64,000 bases of DNA from Paucidesulfovibrio sp050251775. GTDB lineage: Bacteria > Desulfobacterota > Desulfovibrionia > Desulfovibrionales > Desulfovibrionaceae. The translations under genes and the position numbers were made by a program. The notes under the pieces are model-generated. The model was given only the letters and a program-made list of their open reading frames with translations, was not told the origin of the DNA and did no database searches. How positions within the stretch are numbered: the stretch's first letter is position 1; every line of letters starts with the position of its first letter. The stretch covers positions 18,829 through 82,828 of the forward strand of contig JBFWMD010000004.1 of NCBI GenBank assembly GCA_050251775.1. The letters run 5' to 3'. Below are positions 16,060 to 26,295 of the stretch, piece after piece.

Positions 16060-16928
16060 AGCTGCAAAAAACAATTTTCGTGGAACGACGGCAGTGGAGG
16101 AGCGTCCGTGGGTTGTTCGCCGCACTGGCGTTCGCCTTCGCCTTTGCGATTCCCGTGGCGGCCCAGGATGTGGAGACCATTCCGCCGGATGTGGAACTGG
16201 TCACGGCTTCTCTTGTGTATGAGATGCAGCATGGTGATCCTGCCGGGCGTGTGGTTTCGTTCGGTCCGGAGAACCAGAACATGCTGCGCGAGGAGAACTT
16301 TTCTTACACGGGCTTCAACCTCGCCAACATCCGATTTACGGGAGCGGAGCAGTTGTCCGACGCTCCGTTGCGCCGGATGATCGCGGCAGTGGCGCAGTTC
16401 AACGACAGCCACAACCGTGCCGCACTGGCTTATTTGCAGGCGGAATATCTTGTTGAGAAAAATGAGCTGAAGATTGAGCGTTCCTGGGTTCGGCCCTTCG
16501 CTCCCACGGATCCGCGCCTGGAAGTCGTGGTCGTGCCGCTGAGCGCAGTGGATGCGGCGGGTGGCGGCATCTACGATTCCTGGGAAAGCCTCTATACCTT
16601 CGCCACGCAGAACAAGGTCTCCGAGGAGGCGGCGAAGAGCCGCGACTGGTATGTGCTCTATGTTTTTTGCATGGACCGCATTGCTCCGGATGCGGATTTT
16701 TACGCGGTCGTAGGCAAGAAATCACGGGATACGGACAAGGCCAAATCCCTGGCCAAGCCAGTGGATCTGGACTACGACGGATACCGGGTATCGGTGATCA
16801 AGGCCCGGTTCCGAATCGGGAACGCCGCACGCCGGTTTTATGTCAACGTGCAGTACCGTCCGGGACTGAGCGAGGATCGAGACAGCAGGACACGTTGCAT
16901 CGGGAAGTTTGACAGCGCGGCGAAATAG
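16056..16928 (+). CDS. secreted protein of unknown function, partner of the poly-Gly protein
   Basis: 290 residues with a signal peptide (basic start, hydrophobic LFAALAFAFAFAIPVAA, cut after VAAQ). The mature part is soluble, with no motif I recognise; it contains IYDSWESLYTF and ends near TRCIGKFDSAAK. It overlaps the previous gene by four bases (ATGA), so the two are translationally coupled and probably work together in the periplasm or outside. Base composition of the pair is a little less GC-rich than its neighbours. A terminator follows. Confidence 0.75.
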   Translation: MKLQKTIFVERRQWRSVRGLFAALAFAFAFAIPVAAQDVETIPPDVELVTASLVYEMQHGDPAGRVVSFGPENQNMLREENFSYTGFNLANIRFTGAEQLSDAPLRRMIAAVAQFNDSHNRAALAYLQAEYLVEKNELKIERSWVRPFAPTDPRLEVVVVPLSAVDAAGGGIYDSWESLYTFATQNKVSEEAAKSRDWYVLYVFCMDRIAPDADFYAVVGKKSRDTDKAKSLAKPVDLDYDGYRVSVIKARFRIGNAARRFYVNVQYRPGLSEDRDSRTRCIGKFDSAAK

Positions 16929-16955
16929 CGATCCGGTCCGGACGAAGTGAACATG

Positions 16956-16987
16956 AAAAGGGCGGAGCCTCGCGGTTCCGCCCTTTT
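16956..16987. terminator. bidirectional Rho-independent terminator
   Basis: A 14-bp stem (one G-T pair) around loop TCGC, with As and Ts at the two ends. It lies between the convergent secreted-protein operon and uraA, and is almost identical to the hairpin at 15381-15414. Confidence 0.85.
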
Positions 16988-17014
16988 GTATGGTTGAAGC
17001 GGGTGGGTTCCGTT

Positions 17015-18424
17015 CTAGTCGTTGCAGCCCTTGCAGGGCAGGATCAGGTTCAGGAGCACGCCCACGATGCCGGCGAGGCCGATGCCGCCCATCTGGAGCT
17101 GGCCCATGCTGATGTCCGCGCCGAAGATGTCGGCGATGGCGTTGATGGGGCCGCTCAGGGGCACGGTCAGTCCGCCGATGCCGACCACGAGGATGATGCC
17201 CACGATGGCCATGTTCCGGGGCAGCATGAGGTCATGCCCGGCACGCACCAGGGTGTTGATGCCGATGGTGGTGATGGCGCCGAAGAGCAGGATCATGATG
17301 CCGCCCATGACCGGGGTGGGCACGGTTTGGAGCAGGCCGCCGAGCTTGCCCACAAAGGCCAGGAGCACGGCGGTGATGGCGGCCCAGGTCATGATCGCGG
17401 GGTTGAAGGCGCGGGTCAGGGCCACAGCGCCGGAGACCTCGGAGTAGGTGGTGTTCGGGGGACCGCCGAGCATGGCCGCCAGGGAGGTGGCCAGACCGTC
17501 GCCGAGCAGGGTGTTCTTGATGCCCGGATTCTTCACATAGTCCTTGCCGGTGATGCCGCTGATGGCCAGCACGTCGCCGAAGTGTTCGATGGCCGGAGCG
17601 ATGGCCACGGGCACGATGTAGAGCACGGCGGCCCAGTTCCAGTTGCTCCAGTTGGGGAAGGTGAAGTTGGGCACGGCGAACCAGGCCGCGTCCTTGAGGG
17701 AGCCGAGGTTCACGAGATGGTCGCTGGCCACGCTGAAGAGCAGGCTGGCTCCGGCGGCTTCCTTGGCTGCGCGCTCGGCCGTGAACTGGGCCAGGGCCGA
17801 GGCGGTGAAGCCGGTGGCGTCGAGCAGCAGGGCCGTGGCGTAGCCCGCCAGAATGCCGCAGAGAATGGGCACGAGCTTGAACCAGCCCTTGCCCAGCAGA
17901 GAAACGAGAATCGTGGTCAGCAGGGCCACCACCGCGCAGATGGCCGCGGCTTTGGGCACTGCCAGCACGATGCTCGCGTCGCCGCCCAGGCCCATGGACA
18001 TGTTCACGGCCACCGGGGCCAGGAACAGACCGATGACCATGATCACCGGACCGGTGACCACCGGGGGCAGGATGCGGGCCAGGGCGTCGTTGCCGCGCCA
18101 GCGGATGACCAGGCTGAGGACCACGTAGAGCAGGCCGGCGGCAAAGAGTCCGCAGAGCGTGCCTTCGATGCCCCATTCCTTAACGCCGTAGCCGATGGGC
18201 GCGATAAAGGCAAAGGACGAGGCAAGAAACACGGGGACCTTGCCCTTGGTGATCAACTGAAACAGCAGGGTTCCCGCGCCGGCGGTGAACAGGGCCACGT
18301 TGGGGTCCATGCCCACCAGCAGGGGCACGAGAACCAGCGCGCCGAAAGCCACAAACAGCATCTGCGCGCCGAGAATCCCGTCTTTCAGTCGGAAATTGTA
18401 CTCGGTCGAATGAACGTTGCTCAT
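17015..18424 (-). CDS. uraA: uracil/xanthine permease (NCS2 family)
   Basis: 469 residues with about 14 hydrophobic segments. Recognisable NCS2 features are the PVFLASSFAFIAPI segment near the first third and, later, HFGDVLAISGITGKDY (with the substrate-site Glu in PAIEHFGD) and GGPPNTTYSEVSGAVALT. The family imports uracil with protons. The gene follows upp by 56 bp, which fits uracil uptake plus conversion to UMP. GGAGGA lies five bases before the ATG at 18424. An intrinsic terminator sits in the gap, so uraA expression should depend on read-through from upp. Confidence 0.93.
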   Translation of the reverse strand: MSNVHSTEYNFRLKDGILGAQMLFVAFGALVLVPLLVGMDPNVALFTAGAGTLLFQLITKGKVPVFLASSFAFIAPIGYGVKEWGIEGTLCGLFAAGLLYVVLSLVIRWRGNDALARILPPVVTGPVIMVIGLFLAPVAVNMSMGLGGDASIVLAVPKAAAICAVVALLTTILVSLLGKGWFKLVPILCGILAGYATALLLDATGFTASALAQFTAERAAKEAAGASLLFSVASDHLVNLGSLKDAAWFAVPNFTFPNWSNWNWAAVLYIVPVAIAPAIEHFGDVLAISGITGKDYVKNPGIKNTLLGDGLATSLAAMLGGPPNTTYSEVSGAVALTRAFNPAIMTWAAITAVLLAFVGKLGGLLQTVPTPVMGGIMILLFGAITTIGINTLVRAGHDLMLPRNMAIVGIILVVGIGGLTVPLSGPINAIADIFGADISMGQLQMGGIGLAGIVGVLLNLILPCKGCND

Positions 18425-18452
18425 TATTCCTCCTCTCAGGGTGCGAACGGAC

Positions 18453-18475
18453 AAAAAAAACGGGCCGGAGCCCGT
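18453..18475 (-). terminator. intrinsic terminator/attenuator between upp and uraA
   Basis: On the minus strand ACGGGC, loop TCCG, GCCCGT, then seven Ts. It lies after the upp stop and 28 nt before the uraA ATG with no room for a full promoter after it, so it probably lowers uraA relative to upp. Confidence 0.75.
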
Positions 18476-18480
18476 GGTGG

Positions 18481-19107
18481 TTATTTGGTGCCGAAGATCT
18501 TGTCCCCGGCGTCGCCGAGGCCGGGAAGAATATACCCGACATCGTTGAGCTTTTCATCAATGGCCGCCACGTAGATATCCACGTCGGGATGTTCGCGCTC
18601 CAGGCGGGCGATGCCCTCGGGCGCGGCCACCAGGAACAGGCCGCGAATGCTCGGGCAGCCCGCGTCCTTGAGCAGGCGGATGGTGGCCATGAGCGTGCCG
18701 CCCGTGGCGAGCATGGGGTCGAGGATGAAAGCCAGGCGCTGGTCGATGTTCTTGGCCAGCTTGACGTAGTACTGCACGGGCTCCAGGGTTTCCTCGTTGC
18801 GGTAGAAGCCCACGACGCTGACCTTGGCTCCGGGAACCATGTCGATGACGCCGTCCATCATGCCCAGGCCGGCCCGGAGGATGGGAACCACGGTGATCAT
18901 CTTGCCGGAAATGGTTTCGACCTCGATTTCACCGGCCCAGCTCATGATCTTTGCCGGCTCCGTCTGCAAATCCTTGGTCGCTTCGTAGGTCAGCAGGCGG
19001 GTGATCTCGATGGCGAGCGCCCGGAACTTGCTGGTGCTGATGTCGGAAGTGCGCAGAAGCCCCAGCTTGTGCCGGATCAACGGATGATCCACGACGGTTA
19101 CAGACAC
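18481..19107 (-). CDS. upp: uracil phosphoribosyltransferase
   Basis: 208 residues, the normal length of Upp, which makes UMP from uracil and PRPP. The PRPP-binding loop is LDPMLATGGTL (about residues 130-140), and VPILRAGLGMMDGV and the C-terminal GYILPGLGDAGDKIFGT uracil-binding tail are intact. I chose the GTG at 19107 because GGGAGGA lies six bases upstream and the length then fits; an upstream in-frame ATG would add 12 residues. First gene of the upp-uraA operon. Confidence 0.96.
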   Translation of the reverse strand: MSVTVVDHPLIRHKLGLLRTSDISTSKFRALAIEITRLLTYEATKDLQTEPAKIMSWAGEIEVETISGKMITVVPILRAGLGMMDGVIDMVPGAKVSVVGFYRNEETLEPVQYYVKLAKNIDQRLAFILDPMLATGGTLMATIRLLKDAGCPSIRGLFLVAAPEGIARLEREHPDVDIYVAAIDEKLNDVGYILPGLGDAGDKIFGTK

Positions 19108-19161
19108 GATAATCCTCCCATTTTCTTGGAAAAACGTTCTCATGCTCGGACAAACTTTTTA

Positions 19162-19191
19162 TCTTTACTTGGCAAATGGGCCGGAGGTCAA
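19162..19191 (-). promoter_or_regulatory. promoter of upp-uraA
   Basis: Minus strand: TTGACC (19191-19186), 18-nt spacer, TAAAGA (19167-19162), about 54 bp before the GTG start of upp. Confidence 0.5.
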
Positions 19192-19265
19192 GCCCTGTCC
19201 GCTTCGCCGCGCGCATACCAAAAAGGTGTTTTGTCATCCGGGCGTCGGGAGTATAGCATGGAAAC

Positions 19266-20942
19266 ATGAGCAAAAAAAACAACGAGAGCGTTCCGGCAAC
19301 CGGGATTTTTGATGCGGGCTGGAAGCGTACGGCCCTGCCGGGCGACGGCGGCCTGCGCCTGGACCGCTACTGGGCCAGGGAACTGGAGGTGGAAGGTGTT
19401 TCGCGCGGCAAGGTCCAGGAGTGGATCCGTCTCGGCTTGGCCCTGGTGGACGGCGCTCCGGTGGCCAAGGCCAACCAGACCGTGCTGCCAGGCCAGGAGC
19501 TGGAGCTGCGCGGCAAGGCCCCTGCCTGTGGAACCAGCGCCGAGGCCGGTGCGCTGGAGGTGCTCCATGAGGACGCCCAGGTCGTGGTGCTGAACAAGCC
19601 CGCCGGACTGACCACCCACCCGGCTCCGGGAGAGCCCGAGGGAACCCTGGTCAACCGCCTGCTGGCCCGCTGGCCGGACATGGATCCGGCCCGGTCCGGC
19701 ATGGACCCGGTGCGGCCCGGCATCGTGCATCGTCTGGACAAGGACACCTCCGGACTGATCCTGGCGGCGCGCACCGAAGCCGCCCGTTTGCGTCTCGCTG
19801 CGGATTTCGCGGCCCGCAGGGTCAAGAAGCTTTACCTCGCTCTGGTCCATGGGATTCCGGAGCCGCGCCAGGGCGACATCGATCTGCCTCTGGGCCGGGA
19901 CCCGCGCAACAAGACCAAAATGGCCGTGGCGGAAAAGGGCGGGCGCGAGGCGCGCAGCAGCCACGAAACACTCTGGGCCGCTCCGGACGGCCGGGCCGCC
20001 CTGGTGGCCGTGCGCATCCACACGGGCCGTACGCACCAGGTCCGGGTCCACATGGCCGCCATCGGTTGCCCGCTGCTGGGCGACGCGACCTACGGCGCGC
20101 GGCAGTGTGCGGAGTGGAGCGCCCGGGGCGAACCCGAGGCGTCGCGCCAGATGCTCCATGCCTATGCCCTGCGCTTCACGCATCCGGTCACGGGCAGGCT
20201 GTTATTTTTCCGCCAGGACCCGCCCGAGGACTTTCTGGGAGTACTTTCGGCCCTGGCGCGGAGCGGATTGCGGGTCGGGCTGGTGGGGCCGCCGGGCGGC
20301 GGCAAGTCCACGCTGCTGAAGCTTCTGTCCGAAAAGGGTCTGCCCACCTTCAGCGCGGACGCGGCCGTGGCCGAGCTGTACGCGCCGGGCGGAGACGGAG
20401 CCGACCTCATCGGCAGGCGCTTTGGCGTGCAGTATCTCCATTCCACGGGCGGCGTGGACAAACCCGCGCTGTTCGCGGCCATGCGTGGATCCGGCCAGAT
20501 ATTACGCGAGGTCATGGAACTCGTGCATCCGCTGGTGCGCCACCGGGCCGAGTCGTTTTTCCGGCGGCATGCCGGAGAGGTGGCCGTGGCCGAGGTTCCG
20601 CTTCTACTGGAGGGCGGCTGGCATGAACGGGACGTGGTGGATTGCGTTGTGGGCGTGTTCTGCCCGGAGGAGCGGCGGCACGGCGCGTTTCGCAGGGCGC
20701 GCGGCCTGGACCCGGAAACCCTGGCTGTGTTCGATTCCTGGCAGTGGCCTCCGGAGCGCAAGCGGGCCTTTTGCGCTCTGAGCGTGGAAAACGACGCGGA
20801 CCTGGACAAGCTGGAGGCCGAGGCACGGCGCGTGGCCGAAAAGCTGGAGGAGATGCGCGCGCAACGCGGGGCCGAGACCCTGAGGCAGGCCCGGCAGGCC
20901 ATGCTGCTGGCGGCACAGGCCCTCAAGGAAGCTCCGGAATGA
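19266..20942 (+). CDS. fused RluA/RluD-family pseudouridine synthase and dephospho-CoA kinase (CoaE)
   Basis: 558 residues with two unrelated enzymes. Residues about 28-90 form an S4-like RNA-binding domain and 95-315 an RluA/RluD pseudouridine synthase with HRLDKDTSG at 155-163 (catalytic Asp158) and HTGRTHQVRVH at 252-262. Residues about 335-540 are CoaE-like: P-loop GPPGGGKST (341-349), FSADAAVAELY for the usual DAD region, and VEVPLL-type AEVPLLLEGGW. CoaE phosphorylates dephospho-CoA in the last step of CoA synthesis. The CoaE half looks more diverged than the synthase half. The stop overlaps the next ATG (ATGA). The RNA target of the synthase is unknown. Confidence 0.9.
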   Translation: MSKKNNESVPATGIFDAGWKRTALPGDGGLRLDRYWARELEVEGVSRGKVQEWIRLGLALVDGAPVAKANQTVLPGQELELRGKAPACGTSAEAGALEVLHEDAQVVVLNKPAGLTTHPAPGEPEGTLVNRLLARWPDMDPARSGMDPVRPGIVHRLDKDTSGLILAARTEAARLRLAADFAARRVKKLYLALVHGIPEPRQGDIDLPLGRDPRNKTKMAVAEKGGREARSSHETLWAAPDGRAALVAVRIHTGRTHQVRVHMAAIGCPLLGDATYGARQCAEWSARGEPEASRQMLHAYALRFTHPVTGRLLFFRQDPPEDFLGVLSALARSGLRVGLVGPPGGGKSTLLKLLSEKGLPTFSADAAVAELYAPGGDGADLIGRRFGVQYLHSTGGVDKPALFAAMRGSGQILREVMELVHPLVRHRAESFFRRHAGEVAVAEVPLLLEGGWHERDVVDCVVGVFCPEERRHGAFRRARGLDPETLAVFDSWQWPPERKRAFCALSVENDADLDKLEAEARRVAEKLEEMRAQRGAETLRQARQAMLLAAQALKEAPE

Positions 20943-21652
20943 TTCCGCTCTATGACAACGTCCCCCGCGTGCATCCACCGTACGCCGTGGTGGCCATCAT
21001 CGTGCTCAACGTGCTGGCCTTTCTGTATGAGCTCAGCCTCCCGCCCCAGTCCCAGGCGGTATTCTTCCACTTCTTCGGCGTGGTTCCGGCGCGGTTCAGC
21101 CATCCGGGCTGGGCCGCCATGGCCGGGTATCCGGACACGATGCTCCTGCCGTTCTTGACGTACATGTTTCTGCATGGGGGCTGGCTGCATCTGATCATGA
21201 ACATGTGGATGCTCTGGATTTTCGCGGACAACATCGAGGATGTCACCGGGCACTGGCGTTTCGTGGGCTTCTACCTCTGCTGCGGGCTGGTGGCCGTGGT
21301 TCTGCATGTGCTCTTCAACCGCGATTCCCCCCTGCCGATCATCGGGGCGTCCGGGGCCATCGCGGGCACGCTCGGGGCCTATTTCGTGCTCTATCCGCAC
21401 GGGCGCGTGGCCACCCTGGTCCTGATCTTCATCTTCCATTTCCGGGCCGCGCTGTTCCTCGGTTTCTGGTTCATCCTGCAGATTCTCTCCGGCCTCGGCG
21501 AAAACGGAACCGGCCAGGTGGCGGGCGTGGCCTGGTGGGCCCATGTGGGCGGCTTCCTTGCCGGAATGGTCCTGATTCGTTTTTTCCGACGCCAGGACCG
21601 TTGTTATTATTGCTACGACGCGCAGCGCCGTCGCTACGACCACGCGGGTTGA
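20939..21652 (+). CDS. rhomboid-family intramembrane serine protease
   Basis: 237 residues with about six membrane helices. The signature segments are LHLIMNMWMLWIF (H/N region), GASGAIAG with the catalytic Ser near residue 140, and WWAHVGGFLAG with the partner His. Rhomboids cut transmembrane segments of other proteins within the inner membrane. The C-terminus carries a basic tail with YYCYDAQRRRY. The ATG overlaps the previous stop by four bases, so it is co-translated with the RluA-CoaE gene. Substrates are unknown. Confidence 0.92.
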   Translation: MIPLYDNVPRVHPPYAVVAIIVLNVLAFLYELSLPPQSQAVFFHFFGVVPARFSHPGWAAMAGYPDTMLLPFLTYMFLHGGWLHLIMNMWMLWIFADNIEDVTGHWRFVGFYLCCGLVAVVLHVLFNRDSPLPIIGASGAIAGTLGAYFVLYPHGRVATLVLIFIFHFRAALFLGFWFILQILSGLGENGTGQVAGVAWWAHVGGFLAGMVLIRFFRRQDRCYYCYDAQRRRYDHAG

Positions 21653-21711
21653 AGCTCCGGAAGCCTCCTCCTGACGCCTGCGCCATGAGGACACAGCGGC
21701 GCGTCAGCGTC

Positions 21712-21739
21712 TTGACTGTCGGTCGATTCAGCTTATTGT
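21712..21739 (+). promoter_or_regulatory. promoter for cbpA-cbpM
   Basis: TTGACT (21712-21717), 16-nt spacer, TATTGT (21734-21739), 50 bp before the ATG. Confidence 0.5.
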
Positions 21740-21788
21740 AAAGTATTGCCGGATGCTTCCGGTACGAGAAAAGAGGAGTCGATCCCCG

Positions 21789-22766
21789 ATGGCTGTTGAA
21801 TACAAGGATTACTACAAGACACTCGGCGTCTCCAAGACCGCTGACAAGGATGAGATTTCCAGGGCGTTCAAAAAGCTCGCCCGGAAATGTCATCCCGACC
21901 TGAACCCCAACGACAAGAGCGCTGAGGCCCGGTTCAAGGAAATCAATGAAGCCTATGAGGTGCTCAAGGATCCGGAAAAGCGCAAGCTGTACGACCAACT
22001 CGGCCCCAATTGGGAACAGTACCAGCAGGGCGGGTTCCAGCGGCCTCCGGGATTCGAGAACGTGCAGTTCGACTTCGGAGGGGGCGCAGGAGGCTTCAGC
22101 GACTTTTTCGAGACCATTTTCGGTGGCGGTTTCGGCGCTGGGGGCGGCTTTCCGGGCGGCGGTTTCCACCAGGAGGGCTTCGGCGGGCGGCAGGGCTACC
22201 AGCGCCGGCCCAGGCGCGGCGCGGACTCCGAGGCGGTTTACGAAATCACCTTGGAAGAGGCCTACCGTGGCGGACAGAAGACCATCACCCTGCAGGAGCA
22301 GGGCGGACCGGGCATGGCCTCGGGCCAGGGCAAGACCCTGGATGTCAAGCTCCCGGCGGGGGTCAAGGACGGCCAGCGCATCCGGCTTTCCGGACAGGGC
22401 AATCCCGGCATGGGCGGCGGCCCGGCGGGCGACCTGTACCTCAAGATCCGCATCCTGCCCCACCACATTTACGGCCTCGCGGACAACAACGTCCTGCTCG
22501 ACCTGCCCCTGGCTCCCTGGGAGGCCGCGCTCGGCGCCAAGGTCCGCGTGCCTACCCTGGACGGGCCTGTGGAGATGAACATTCCGGCGGGCATGGCCTC
22601 CGGCAAAAAGCTGCGCGTGCGCGGACGGGGGCTGGGCTGCGGCGGGAAAAAGGGCGACCAGATCGTGCGCATCGTCATTGCCATGCCTCAGAGCCTCACG
22701 GACGAGCAGCGCGCACTCTGGGAAAAGCTCGCAAAGATCTCCAACTTTGAACCCCGACCCTACTAG
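21789..22766 (+). CDS. cbpA: CbpA-type DnaJ homologue (J domain, no zinc finger)
   Basis: 325 residues. The N-terminal J domain (about 5-75) carries HPD in CHPDLNP; a Gly/Phe-rich linker (about 80-140) follows, then the two beta-barrel C-terminal substrate domains, with KTITLQEQ and VDGxxMNIPAGMASG-like VEMNIPAGMASG. There is no CxxCxGxG zinc repeat, so this is a CbpA/DjlA-type co-chaperone of DnaK rather than DnaJ proper. GAGGAG lies ten bases before the ATG. It is followed by a MerR-like modulator and clpB. Confidence 0.9.
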   Translation: MAVEYKDYYKTLGVSKTADKDEISRAFKKLARKCHPDLNPNDKSAEARFKEINEAYEVLKDPEKRKLYDQLGPNWEQYQQGGFQRPPGFENVQFDFGGGAGGFSDFFETIFGGGFGAGGGFPGGGFHQEGFGGRQGYQRRPRRGADSEAVYEITLEEAYRGGQKTITLQEQGGPGMASGQGKTLDVKLPAGVKDGQRIRLSGQGNPGMGGGPAGDLYLKIRILPHHIYGLADNNVLLDLPLAPWEAALGAKVRVPTLDGPVEMNIPAGMASGKKLRVRGRGLGCGGKKGDQIVRIVIAMPQSLTDEQRALWEKLAKISNFEPRPY

Positions 22767-22821
22767 GCTCTCCCGGGCGGGCATCGGTCGACCCATACAT
22801 GCAAGCAAGGAAGCGGGAACC

Positions 22822-23157
22822 ATGACCACCAAACGCCTCAAGGAAATTCTCTGCCGGGTCCAGCGACCCAATCTTCCCGAACGCTCCGAACTGGTTGCCT
22901 GGGCGCAGCTTGTGGAAATCACCCGGATCGAACCGGGTCACGTTTCGGAATTGCTGGAATTGGGCTGGATCAGCCCGGTAAAGACCAATGCCGAGGAATA
23001 TCTGTTCCGGATGCGCGATGTCTATCGCATCCAGAAGCTGATGCGCCTGTGCCGCGATCTGGAGGTCTCGCTCATGGGCGGGAGCATCATCGTGGACCTG
23101 CTGGAGCGCATCGAATCCCTGGAGGGCGAACTGACGAAGCTCAAGCGTCAGCTTTAG
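22822..23157 (+). CDS. cbpM: CbpM-like MerR-type chaperone modulator
   Basis: 111 residues. A MerR-like helix-turn-helix (about residues 20-85, with VEITRIEPGHVSELLELGWISP and FRMRDVYRIQKLMRL split across it) is followed by a short coiled coil (LLERIESLEGELTKLKRQL). CbpM binds the J domain of CbpA and inhibits it. The gene follows cbpA with a 55-bp gap, which is the usual order. AAGGA lies ten bases before the ATG. Confidence 0.85.
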   Translation: MTTKRLKEILCRVQRPNLPERSELVAWAQLVEITRIEPGHVSELLELGWISPVKTNAEEYLFRMRDVYRIQKLMRLCRDLEVSLMGGSIIVDLLERIESLEGELTKLKRQL

Positions 23158-23520
23158 TCGGCGGTTGTCGGACGGCGGTTTTGGAGTCGCTGCGAGACGC
23201 TCCTTTCCGTACGCACTGCAAGAGCGTTTCCTCCCCGCACTCTCCCGCCTTGCCGTTCGCCGCTCTTCACCCTCCGTGTCCCGCCGTTGAAAACGGCCCG
23301 CCGAAGCACCGGGGGGCGGCATTCTGGGTTGATTTTTTAATATGTTATGCGTCTTCGTGAGGTTGTGAACATTTTCCACAGGCTGCCCCTTGCCAGCCGT
23401 GCAGGCATGTTTAATTCTGTCTTTGTCCGGAACGTTGTACGAATTAACCTGTTCTTTCAATATCTTTAGCTGTGGAAAAAATTTCCGGGCGGCATTCCTG
23501 TCCGGAGCAAGGAGGGGGCA
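23158..23520 (+). promoter_or_regulatory. clpB upstream region with two candidate promoters
   Basis: 363 bp without a gene. TTGCCA (23390-23395), 16 nt, TAATTC (23412-23417), and TTGTAC (23435-23440), 17 nt, CAATAT (23458-23463) are plausible sigma-70 promoters. No CIRCE inverted repeat was seen, and no clear heat-shock sigma consensus; GTTGAAAA at about 23287 has no fitting partner. Confidence 0.4.
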
Positions 23521-26121
<2,601 letters not shown>

Positions 26122-26153
26122 CCCGCAAGGCGGAAACAGACGGCAATCATCAG

Positions 26154-26183
26154 GGCCGGGGGAGCGATCCTCCGGCCTTTTTT
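26154..26183 (+). terminator. Rho-independent terminator after clpB
   Basis: 10-bp stem (26154-26163 with 26168-26177, one G-T pair), loop GCGA, then six Ts. Confidence 0.85.
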
Positions 26184-26229
26184 GTTTGGGACGTAAAAGA
26201 GTTCCTCGCGGGTTAGCTGTTGCAACTTG

Positions 26230-26269
26230 CGTAAAGAATGGGCAATAACTTGACGAAGATATCTTTACG
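26230..26269 (+). promoter_or_regulatory. inverted repeat and palindrome upstream of the TPR-MBL gene
   Basis: CGTAAAGA (26230-26237) is repeated inverted as TCTTTACG (26262-26269), 24 bp apart. Inside it lies a perfect 10-bp palindrome AAGATATCTT (26256-26265) and a TTGACG (26250-26255) that could be a -35 box. The structure ends 26 bp before the ATG, the position of an operator. Confidence 0.4.
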
Positions 26270-26295
26270 TTCAATCCGGCAACACCAGGGACGGG

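Noticed and set aside
23280..23320. Heat-shock sigma promoter or CIRCE element before clpB
   Set aside because: GTTGAAAA is present but no CCCCAT-like box follows at the right spacing, and no CIRCE inverted repeat is seen.
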